A DNA stretch of 64,000 bases from Paenibacillus dendrobii. GTDB taxonomy: Bacteria; Bacillota; Bacilli; Paenibacillales; Paenibacillaceae. The notes beneath the pieces are model-generated. The model made no database searches. It had not been told where the DNA came from and was given only the letters and a program-made list of their open reading frames with translations. This document shows, in pieces, positions 33,796 through 42,152 of this stretch (its first letter is position 1; every line of letters starts with the position of its first letter). Both the position numbers and the translations under genes were made by a program. The DNA lies in the NCBI RefSeq assembly GCF_009807035.1, contig NZ_WUBI01000004.1, forward strand, positions 610,408-674,407, read 5' to 3'.

Positions 33796-36255
33796 TTAGA
33801 AGTTAATCTGAACCAGTTTCGCAATTTGTTCCTTTTCAGTAGGATCTGCCTTAATCAGTTGATCAAGGATGGCTTGGTCGTTAGAACCCTGCTTTTGCAG
33901 CGCGGCTACGTACCAGTGCGCAATCTCCCGATTCGTAGGATCACTTAGATCCTGCTGCAATCCCAATTTAAGCGTGGCGGTTGCCTTATCCAACTGGTTC
34001 GTCATGTAGTACATTTTACCAGCGTTCAGAATCATGGCAGGTGAGTTGGCAAACGGACGGCCAGCCAACTGCTCTTTAGGAAGAGTCGCCAAATGCTTGA
34101 GACCGGCTTGGACTTTCTCGAAAGCGTTGATTCCTTCTTTGAAATACTTATCCTTCGCTGCAGTATCCCCTTTACCGAGTGCAGTGTATCCAAGCTCGAA
34201 GCCTTGAGCTATCATCTTCTCGTACCAATCAATATCCCAGTTAAACTTAGAGGCGTTGGAGACTAAGAGATCATAAGCTTTGCCCTGTTCGTTCTTTAAC
34301 TGGTAGTTAGTCATGAGACGATTAATCATACTTTTGTTATATGGTTCTTTTTTGAGTGCGTCCGTTAAGAGCGAATAGGAAGCATTATAAAAATCATCAT
34401 TCTGAGTTTGTTTATATACCGACTGATACAGTGATGACAACAGCACCACGGAATCAGGATGATTGTGGCGAATCTTTAAGTCCTTATCAAGCGGCGCCTT
34501 GATTTCCTCATAGGAGGTGCTTATCTGAGATATCTTTCTAGCCTCTAGACCCGCATTACTAGCTTGGACGAAACGAACAGAGGTGATAAGCACAACAACG
34601 CCGCAGATACCAATCACCAAACTGTAAATCCAACCGGCTCCTTCTGTCTTCCAGGAAAACTTCCGTAGCGGTTGACTTTCCATAGCTGCAGCCATACCAC
34701 CCAAACCGATGAAGACTAATATTCCTATAAATACATAACTCATATTGAAATCCAAAATACTATGCAGCAGAAGGGACAGCGCCAGAATGAGATACAGGAA
34801 ATGCGAATTCTTTCCGTCTTCATCCGTCTTGATGTATCCTCGAATGTATTTATAGAAAATAAACAAGATAAACGCCATAAAGATGACAAATCCAACAATA
34901 CCAACTTCAAGCAAATATTGAACAAAGAAATTATGTGCCTGACGGCTCGTATAAGGATTGTTTTGATATTTTTCATATAAAGCAGCCCAAGCACCGCCGC
35001 CTGCACCAAGAACGGGATAATCTCCGACAACCTTCATGCCGTCCTTATAAAAAGTTATCCGTTCCAGTACGCTATGTTGATTGAAATTGATGTTCTCAAG
35101 ACGAGTACTCATATTCTGCGGCAAAACATTGCGTACGTTGGTACCGATAAGCAGGAAAGCGACAACACCAACGACGATAACCGATCCGATTGGAATCCAG
35201 AGATTGGCCAGCTTCTTTGCAGAAGCCTTTGTAAGTCCCTGCTCCAGTTTTGGAGCGATAAATGCTTGGATAATCCATCCGATCACTGCGACAACAACCG
35301 AAACGATGAGCAGGAATGCCCAGCCTTTCGCAGCTTTACCAGCTTCGAAGTTCTGATTCAGTTGCAACCCGAGATCCGTAACTTCTTTTGAAATGGCGAG
35401 TGAAGCCACGCCTGCAATTGCGCAATACACAACCCATAGAATTTGTTTGGCTGGTTTAAGGAAGAGAAGCAAAAGCACGAATACGACAGGAAGCATCACG
35501 AGTCCACCACGGGAAAGCGTGAGTAATAAGGACAGAATGATCGGTACAAGCATGAAGGCATGAATGGCCTTGCCGTACCATTTTTTAGAACGTGTTAAAC
35601 AAAATACGGCTGCGAACAAGAATGCCATCAAGAATGCGGCGTATGTATTTGCATACTGGAAAACAGAGGTCAGACGAAGTCCGTTAGAGTCAGTCATGAC
35701 AGCATCCGTATATTTTCCATTCAGTACAGCGTTCGAAAACCATGCAACAAGCGTTCCAGCGAGTTTTCCATGCCCAAACCAGTTCAGGTAACCAAAACCG
35801 ACAATAAGATAGGCTACAGTCATAATGGTCGTCTGAATGATAGAGTTGGCTCTACGGTCCTGCAGCAAGTAAATGCTGATAATAAACATGATGGCGTACA
35901 GACATTCAATCAACACCATATTCATCGCCAAATAATGAGAAGCTGCTCCAAAATACGACAATAAATATGTAATCGGCAGCAAAAGTACAGCTACCGGGAG
36001 CCAGTCTCGTTGTTCGGCTAATTTGAAGCTTTTGTAATAGTTAGCAATCCACAAGAAAAGTAATATACTGGATAGGGCTATGGCCCAAAATAACGGCTTC
36101 TCAAACTCTAGCATCTGACCGTTAAACAATGCGACCTGGAAGGGAGTCCACACCAAAAAAGCGATAAAGGCAATAACTAACAACCAAATCAGTACAGGCT
36201 TCTTTTCGACGTTACTCGACCTTTTAGCCTGCTTACCGTATACTGGATTAGACAA
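33796..36255 (-). CDS. O-antigen ligase/oligosaccharyltransferase-like membrane protein with TPR tail (WsfB/WsaB-like)
   Basis: Integral membrane protein of 819 residues: about 12-14 hydrophobic segments over the first 570 residues with a Wzy_C/WaaL-type region (TLSRGGLVMLP; large loop with PVLGAGGGAWAALYEKYQNNPYTSRQAHNFFVQYLLEVG), then a soluble tail of TPR-like helices (about 590-819). This layout matches the predicted glycan-to-S-layer-protein transferases WsfB and WsaB. Start uncertain: AAGGAG lies ten bases before TTG 36255 but only one base before ATG 36264; TTG was preferred. It faces away from the rest of the glycan locus. A polymerase (Wzy) role is the main alternative. Confidence 0.75.
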   Translation of the reverse strand: MSNPVYGKQAKRSSNVEKKPVLIWLLVIAFIAFLVWTPFQVALFNGQMLEFEKPLFWAIALSSILLFLWIANYYKSFKLAEQRDWLPVAVLLLPITYLLSYFGAASHYLAMNMVLIECLYAIMFIISIYLLQDRRANSIIQTTIMTVAYLIVGFGYLNWFGHGKLAGTLVAWFSNAVLNGKYTDAVMTDSNGLRLTSVFQYANTYAAFLMAFLFAAVFCLTRSKKWYGKAIHAFMLVPIILSLLLTLSRGGLVMLPVVFVLLLLFLKPAKQILWVVYCAIAGVASLAISKEVTDLGLQLNQNFEAGKAAKGWAFLLIVSVVVAVIGWIIQAFIAPKLEQGLTKASAKKLANLWIPIGSVIVVGVVAFLLIGTNVRNVLPQNMSTRLENINFNQHSVLERITFYKDGMKVVGDYPVLGAGGGAWAALYEKYQNNPYTSRQAHNFFVQYLLEVGIVGFVIFMAFILFIFYKYIRGYIKTDEDGKNSHFLYLILALSLLLHSILDFNMSYVFIGILVFIGLGGMAAAMESQPLRKFSWKTEGAGWIYSLVIGICGVVVLITSVRFVQASNAGLEARKISQISTSYEEIKAPLDKDLKIRHNHPDSVVLLSSLYQSVYKQTQNDDFYNASYSLLTDALKKEPYNKSMINRLMTNYQLKNEQGKAYDLLVSNASKFNWDIDWYEKMIAQGFELGYTALGKGDTAAKDKYFKEGINAFEKVQAGLKHLATLPKEQLAGRPFANSPAMILNAGKMYYMTNQLDKATATLKLGLQQDLSDPTNREIAHWYVAALQKQGSNDQAILDQLIKADPTEKEQIAKLVQINF

Positions 36256-36458
36256 AGTTTCCATTCTCCTTTTTGTGAGATACGACAATATTTTACCATA
36301 AAGTAAGTTAACAATTCATTTACTTTATATTTTTCCACCTAGACTGATAGAAAATATAAAAGAGATTTATCGAATGATTTATAAAAGAAAATTTAGAATG
36401 GTTGAAATATTCCCTGACAAGGAATGCGGATACTTTTATAAAAGGGAGCTGTTAGTAT

Positions 36459-37784
36459 ATGTCATTTTACAATTCACTGAAAACAAAAATAGAAAAAAAA
36501 GAAGCGAAGGTAGTCGTTATAGGTATGGGGTATGTGGGATTGCCTCTGGCGTTAGAGCTTGGAAAGGCTCAATACAAAGTCTATGGATATGATGTTAATG
36601 AAGAAAAAATAAAAATGTTACATAATGGACAATCATATATTCAGGATGTAGATACTAGAGAACTAACAAATTGTTTGAATGAAGGTTATTTTTTTCCTAC
36701 TTCCGATGATAACGTGTTAAGTGAGGCCGATATTATTACCATTTGTGTGCCAACCCCATTAACGAGAAATCAAGAACCTGACATATCATACATCGAGTCA
36801 GCAGTGGGGAAAATCAGGTCGAATTTTAGTCCTGGTAAATTAATCGTTTTAGAAAGCACAACTTATCCCGGTACAACCGAGGAAGTAATTATGAAACAAT
36901 TAAATAACTTGGGTTACATAGTTGGAGAAGATTATTTCTTGTGCTTTTCACCAGAAAGGGTAGATCCGGGAAATAAAAAGTATAATACTCAGAATACCCC
37001 GAAGGTAATCGGGGGGGTAACTGAACAATGTAACCAGTTAGGCATCGCTTTATATGGAAATGTGATTGACAAGATTGTGTCTGTATCAAGTCCGCGAGTT
37101 GCTGAGATGTCAAAACTTTTGGAAAATACATTTAGAAGTATCAACATATCTTTTGTTAATGAAATGGCCATACTTTGTGATAAACTTGACATCGATATAT
37201 GGGAAGTTATTAGCGCTGCGGAATCAAAGCCATTTGGATATATGCCGTTTTATCCGGGGCCGGGAATAGGTGGTCATTGTATTCCATTAGATCCTATGTA
37301 TCTTTCATGGAAGGCCAAAGAGCAGAACTTTTATAGTCGCTTTATTGAGTTAGCACAGGATATAAATAAAAATATGCCGAATTACGTTATACAGAGACTG
37401 ATTCTAGCTTTGAATAAGATGGGAAAGGCCTTGAGCAATAGCAGTATACTATTACTTGGTATGTCATATAAGCCTGATATCGATGACTTAAGAGAATCAC
37501 CAAGCTTAGAACTGTATGAGTTATTAATAAATTATGGCGCGAGAGTTTTTTACAACGATCCTTTTGCATCAAATTTTAAACAATATAATGGGGAAGTCGC
37601 TACGTCTATTGAATTAAATTATCAAGGCATGTCTGAATATGACTGTATTGTATTATTAACCAACCACTCTCAATATGATTATAATGAAATTTATAAATTT
37701 TCAAAATTGATCTTTGATACGAGAAATGGGTTCAAAAATATTAATGATGCTTCCAAAATTGTGAAGCTGGGTGGCGGCAATTAG
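36459..37784 (+). CDS. UDP-sugar 6-dehydrogenase (UDP-HexNAc dehydrogenase type)
   Basis: NAD-dependent enzyme of 441 residues that oxidises a UDP-hexose or UDP-N-acetylhexosamine to the uronic acid. Rossmann motif VIGMGYVGLPLALEL (residues about 20-34), Thr/Glu substrate motif ESTTYPGTTEE, and catalytic Cys in PGPGIGGHCIPLDP. The WbpA/WecC-type length and the SPERVDPGN stretch favour a UDP-GlcNAc/ManNAc dehydrogenase over UDP-glucose dehydrogenase. AGGGAG before ATG 36459. First gene of the AT-rich block and of a unit running through rmlD. Confidence 0.88.
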   Translation: MSFYNSLKTKIEKKEAKVVVIGMGYVGLPLALELGKAQYKVYGYDVNEEKIKMLHNGQSYIQDVDTRELTNCLNEGYFFPTSDDNVLSEADIITICVPTPLTRNQEPDISYIESAVGKIRSNFSPGKLIVLESTTYPGTTEEVIMKQLNNLGYIVGEDYFLCFSPERVDPGNKKYNTQNTPKVIGGVTEQCNQLGIALYGNVIDKIVSVSSPRVAEMSKLLENTFRSINISFVNEMAILCDKLDIDIWEVISAAESKPFGYMPFYPGPGIGGHCIPLDPMYLSWKAKEQNFYSRFIELAQDINKNMPNYVIQRLILALNKMGKALSNSSILLLGMSYKPDIDDLRESPSLELYELLINYGARVFYNDPFASNFKQYNGEVATSIELNYQGMSEYDCIVLLTNHSQYDYNEIYKFSKLIFDTRNGFKNINDASKIVKLGGGN

Positions 37785-37802
37785 AATTTAGAGGGTGAAG
37801 AT

Positions 37803-38579
37803 TTGTTAATTAATTTAAAGGCTATCTATAAATATAAAAATATGGTTTTTTATTTTACACGCTCTGAGATCCGAAACCGATATAAGGGTTCAATTTTAGG
37901 GGTGCTGTGGGCATTACTTAATCCTTTGTTTTTGTTGATTCTATATTCGTTTGTCTTTTCCTTCGTAATGAAAGTACAAATAACACACTATCTCTTATTT
38001 TTATTTGCTGGTCTCGTTCCATGGTTATGTTTTAAAAGTTCAATTTTATCATCTTCGGGAAGTATTGTTGGAAATGGTGGTTTGATAAAAAAGATTTACT
38101 TTCCTAGAGAGATTCTCATTATCACGAGCATTCTTGGGAATTTTGTGAATATGTTTATTGGATTATTATTGATAGTTCCATTACTGTTTATTTACAAGAT
38201 GGGCATAAACATTAACTACTTATTTTTACCGCTTATTATACTGATTCAATTTTTGTTTAGTCTTTCCATTGGACTTGTCATTTCAGCACTTACTGTTTTT
38301 GTAAGAGATTTAAGACAGATATTAGATATAATAATGATGGGGCTTTTTTATACTACCCCTATTGTGTATCGTTCTGAAATGATCCCAGAGAAAATTAAAC
38401 TTCTTTTTAGAGTTAACCCAATAGCTATTATAATTAAGTCCTATCAAGACATAATTTATCACGGGGTGGTACCGGACATATTAAGTCTCACTTTGTTAGG
38501 GATAGTTTCGATTATATTATTGTTCATCGCTTTTAAAATATTCAATCGCTTGAATAGATGGTTTGCAGAACACATCTAA
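37803..38579 (+). CDS. wzm: polysaccharide ABC transporter permease (Wzm/TagG-like)
   Basis: ABC-2 type membrane subunit of 258 residues with six hydrophobic segments and the cytoplasmic N-terminal motif FTRSEIRNRYKGSILGVLWA. It exports a lipid-linked glycan across the membrane together with the ATPase gene that follows 20 bases later. Start TTG 37803 behind GAGGGTGAA. AT-rich codon use (18 G+C of 60 in bases 38041-38100). Confidence 0.88.
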   Translation: MLINLKAIYKYKNMVFYFTRSEIRNRYKGSILGVLWALLNPLFLLILYSFVFSFVMKVQITHYLLFLFAGLVPWLCFKSSILSSSGSIVGNGGLIKKIYFPREILIITSILGNFVNMFIGLLLIVPLLFIYKMGININYLFLPLIILIQFLFSLSIGLVISALTVFVRDLRQILDIIMMGLFYTTPIVYRSEMIPEKIKLLFRVNPIAIIIKSYQDIIYHGVVPDILSLTLLGIVSIILLFIAFKIFNRLNRWFAEHI

Positions 38580-38598
38580 GCAGATGGAGTAGTCTATT

Positions 38599-39324
38599 AT
38601 GAAATCTATTGTTATTAACAACTTATCCAAAAAGTTCACTTTAAGTAATAGGCCTAAATCACTCAAAGATTGGCTGTTACTGCATGATAATAAGATTAAA
38701 AGGGAGTATTGGGCACTAAATAATATTAATGTAAGTATAAATCCTGGAGAATCAATTGGAGTTATTGGAACAAATGGGTCTGGGAAAAGTACTCTTTTAA
38801 AGATAATTAGTAAGATATTGTATCCTACGTCTGGGGAGATTGAGATAAACGGTACTATTTCAAGTCTACTTGAACTGGGAGCAGGTTTTAAGCCGGATTA
38901 TACTGGAAGAGAAAATGTCTACCTAAATGGTTCTATTTTAGGTCTATCAAAGAAAGAAATTGACGATAAATTTGAATCAATATTAGAGTTCTCTGAAATA
39001 GGGGACTTTATTGATCAACCTGTAAGAACATATTCATCTGGAATGTATATGAGATTAGCCTATTCCGTAGCAGTTAGTTCGATTCCAGACATATTACTTA
39101 TTGATGAGATTTTATCGGTGGGTGACTCGAAATTTAAAAAGAAATGCATAAATAAAATTATGGAATTAAAGCAACAGGGCACTACAATACTACTAGTTTC
39201 TCATTCAGATTCAATGGTAAATAAAATATGTGATCGATTGATTTGGCTTGATAAGGGAAATTTGGTTATGGATGGAAGTTCAAATGAAGTGATGCCTTGT
39301 TATAAAGAAAAGTTGAATTCATAG
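38599..39324 (+). CDS. wzt: polysaccharide ABC transporter ATP-binding protein, short form (Wzt/TagH-like)
   Basis: ABC ATPase of 241 residues. Walker A GTNGSGKST, signature YSSGMYMRLAYS, Walker B DILLIDEILSVGD; this signature (SSGM rather than SGGQ) is typical of O-antigen and teichoic acid exporters. It ends soon after the nucleotide-binding domain, so it lacks the C-terminal carbohydrate-binding domain that lets Wzt of E. coli O8/O9a select capped chains. Pairs with the permease gene just upstream. Confidence 0.9.
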   Translation: MKSIVINNLSKKFTLSNRPKSLKDWLLLHDNKIKREYWALNNINVSINPGESIGVIGTNGSGKSTLLKIISKILYPTSGEIEINGTISSLLELGAGFKPDYTGRENVYLNGSILGLSKKEIDDKFESILEFSEIGDFIDQPVRTYSSGMYMRLAYSVAVSSIPDILLIDEILSVGDSKFKKKCINKIMELKQQGTTILLVSHSDSMVNKICDRLIWLDKGNLVMDGSSNEVMPCYKEKLNS

Positions 39325-39337
39325 TGGAGGTCATTCG

Positions 39338-42148
39338 ATGCATCGTTTTTGGGAAAGCATAACAAGACCTGTATTTGAGGAATTGAAGCCGAAGAATATT
39401 GTTGAAATAGGTGTGAAAGAAGGCGGAAATACCCAGTTGGTTTTGGAGTATTGTTTAGAGAATGACGCGAATCTATATTCAATTGATCCATTTAAATCAA
39501 ATGGAATAATTGAGTACGAGAAATTTGAGAATTTTCACTTTATACAAGATATTAGTCTGAACGCACTTTCTAATATAGCAGATTATGATATTGTCCTTCT
39601 TGATGGTGACCATAATTGGTACACTGTTTTTCATGAGTTAAAACTAATAGAAAAGAACTGCGAAAAATTCCCTCTAATAATCATGCATGATATTGGGTGG
39701 CCATACGGTAGGAGAGATTTGTATTATAACCCGGATTTAATACCTAGAGCGTATTTAAACCCATATAAGAATGCAGGTATAAAATTAGGTGAATCTTCTC
39801 TCGTTGAGGAGGGAGGACTTAACGCACATTTAAATAATTGCGTCTATGAAAATAACTTTAGAAATGGCGTTCTTACTGCTGCAGAAGACTTTCTATCGGA
39901 ATCTAAAAATGATTTGAACTTACACACCACTCTTGCATTTCATGGAATTGGTATTATTTATTCAGAAGAACACACTAACATTGTTCCTATGTTTAATCAG
40001 TTTGACAAAAATATAATAAAGCAACTTGAAAATGAAAGAATAGATAATTTGATTAGTTTAAATCAAAAAAAGAGAAAGTATAGAACGATGGAAAACTCCC
40101 TTCTGAATTTACAGCATGAAAGAAAGGAGTTCGAGGAGAAATTAAAGCTCAAAGATGAATCTCTTCTTGATTTACAGAAGGAAATAGCAAGATTAAAAGA
40201 AGAATTGAAGCTCAAAGGGAGATCTTCAGTTAATGTGGAGATCGAAAATAACGATCTTTCTAAACGTATCGAAGCCCTTTTAATTAATAAAGACAAATTA
40301 AACCAAGAATATATGAGTGTGCAAAGTCATGCTAATTTCTTAGAAAAAAAGGGCGCCTCGTTAGCAAATGAAATTTCAAACAAAAATGAGGAAATCTATA
40401 CTCTTACAAATTCGATAAAATATCAATTGGGGGATGAGATTGTAAACTGTTTTTATAAGCCTTCGAAGCTTATATCATTACCAAATAAGATTTGGAAACT
40501 ATATAAAAGAGGAAAAAAAAAGAACAGCAACTTCTACCCAAGTTTTAATCGCGGAGAAAAAGTTGCCACTGTGAAAAGCATAAGCCAAATAGAAGATGGA
40601 AGTAAATTTAATGAAGTGGCTCTCGTTATATGTGTTCACAATGCATTAGAAGACTTCAAAAATTGCATCGTAAGTTTATATTCAAAGAAAACTTTATCGT
40701 TCCAATTGGTTGTTGTAGATGATGGAAGCGATAATATAACAAAAAGATATCTGAAAAAAGCTAGATCGAAATACGGATTTGAATTAATTACCAACATAAA
40801 TTCAAGAGGATATACAATTGCGGCAAATCAGGGAATAAGTGCCACTAACGCAAAGTATATTGTTTTATTGAACAGTGATACTATAGTTACATTTAAGTGG
40901 CTAGAAAAGATGATAGAGTGCATGGAAGATGATGAGCTAAACGGTATCGTAGGCCCACTATCAAACGCCGCCAGTTGGCAATCGGTACCCCAACTTAAAG
41001 AAGGAGATAGCTGGTCACTTAATCCCTTAAATGAGATAACAATTGAACAAATGGCTAATATTGTATATACCTCATCGGAGAAAGTGTTTCCTCAAGTCCC
41101 TCTCGTTAATGGTTTTTGTTACATGATTTCCAAGAAGGTAATTGATGCCATAGGGAAATTAGATGAAGATACATTTCCGAGAGGTTATGGAGAAGAAGAC
41201 GATTTCTCGCTAAGAGCAGGTGCTGCAGGTTTTAAGTTGAGGATAGCGGATCATTGTTACATTTATCATCAAAAGTCCAAAAGTTTTACCCCTGAAGGAA
41301 GGAAGAGGATCGTCGTTGATTCCAAACAGTCACTTTACTCAAAACATTCAAAAGAAAAGGTCCTAAAATCAGTAAATGTATTAAGTGAAAACACTTATTT
41401 AGAAAAATTGCGTAATGAAATTAGTGGAAATTTGACTTTATATAAAGCCAATATGAACAATGGGGTTATTGTAAACAATAGTAGAGTAGCCGTATATACT
41501 GCTATTTTTGGAGACTACGATGTACTGGATGATCCTCAATTAATGGTAAAGGGAATTGATTATATATGCTTTACTAATAATCCTAAGCTATCCTCAAATT
41601 GTTGGAATATTGTACACGTTGAAGGAGATCCATTATTAGATTTGGTTCGGAATGCGAGGAAAATTAAAATACTAGCGCATCAATACCTAAAAGATTATGA
41701 TTATAGCATTTGGGTTGATGCTAATATTAAAATTCTAGATAATCCAGTTATTCTAATCAACTCTTATCTTAAGGATAATGTTTTGGCAGCATATACCCAT
41801 TCAGGAGGAAGATCGTGTATATATTCTGAGGCTGAGGCTTGTATTAAGTTGAAAAAAGATGACCCAAATAAAATACAGAATCAGATGATAGCTTATAGGA
41901 GTGAAGGCTATCCTGAAATTAATGGGCTTATTGAAACAGGTGTACTAATTAGAAAACATAACGATCCTTTCCTAATGGAGGCAATGAATCTATGGTGGGA
42001 ACAGATAATAAGGCACAGTAGAAGAGATCAGTTAAGCTTTAATTATGTAATGTGGAACTTGAATATGGAATATAAAGTGATAGATGACTACATCCGAGAC
42101 AATTTCTGCTTTCTTTGGAAGCCACATAAGAAAAGGGTAGAACGGTGA
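39338..42148 (+). CDS. methyltransferase-coiled coil-GT2-DUF616 fusion (WsaE-like candidate)
   Basis: Multidomain cytoplasmic enzyme of 936 residues. (1) Residues about 1-230: class I SAM methyltransferase-like fold (NIVEIGVKEGG motif I, then IVLLDGDHNWY). (2) About 240-365: heptad-rich coiled coil. (3) About 425-660: GT2 domain (VALVICVHNALEDF, VVVDDGSDN, LLNSDT metal site, GYGEEDDFSLRA). (4) About 710-930: DUF616-like domain (VAVYTAIFGDYD, YDYSIWVDANIKI). GTGGAGG precedes the ATG. The order recalls WsaE (methyltransferase plus rhamnosyltransferases) and WbdD (capping domain on a coiled-coil ruler). Chain extension plus termination is inferred. Confidence 0.75.
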   Translation: MHRFWESITRPVFEELKPKNIVEIGVKEGGNTQLVLEYCLENDANLYSIDPFKSNGIIEYEKFENFHFIQDISLNALSNIADYDIVLLDGDHNWYTVFHELKLIEKNCEKFPLIIMHDIGWPYGRRDLYYNPDLIPRAYLNPYKNAGIKLGESSLVEEGGLNAHLNNCVYENNFRNGVLTAAEDFLSESKNDLNLHTTLAFHGIGIIYSEEHTNIVPMFNQFDKNIIKQLENERIDNLISLNQKKRKYRTMENSLLNLQHERKEFEEKLKLKDESLLDLQKEIARLKEELKLKGRSSVNVEIENNDLSKRIEALLINKDKLNQEYMSVQSHANFLEKKGASLANEISNKNEEIYTLTNSIKYQLGDEIVNCFYKPSKLISLPNKIWKLYKRGKKKNSNFYPSFNRGEKVATVKSISQIEDGSKFNEVALVICVHNALEDFKNCIVSLYSKKTLSFQLVVVDDGSDNITKRYLKKARSKYGFELITNINSRGYTIAANQGISATNAKYIVLLNSDTIVTFKWLEKMIECMEDDELNGIVGPLSNAASWQSVPQLKEGDSWSLNPLNEITIEQMANIVYTSSEKVFPQVPLVNGFCYMISKKVIDAIGKLDEDTFPRGYGEEDDFSLRAGAAGFKLRIADHCYIYHQKSKSFTPEGRKRIVVDSKQSLYSKHSKEKVLKSVNVLSENTYLEKLRNEISGNLTLYKANMNNGVIVNNSRVAVYTAIFGDYDVLDDPQLMVKGIDYICFTNNPKLSSNCWNIVHVEGDPLLDLVRNARKIKILAHQYLKDYDYSIWVDANIKILDNPVILINSYLKDNVLAAYTHSGGRSCIYSEAEACIKLKKDDPNKIQNQMIAYRSEGYPEINGLIETGVLIRKHNDPFLMEAMNLWWEQIIRHSRRDQLSFNYVMWNLNMEYKVIDDYIRDNFCFLWKPHKKRVER

Positions 42149-42152
42149 AGTT

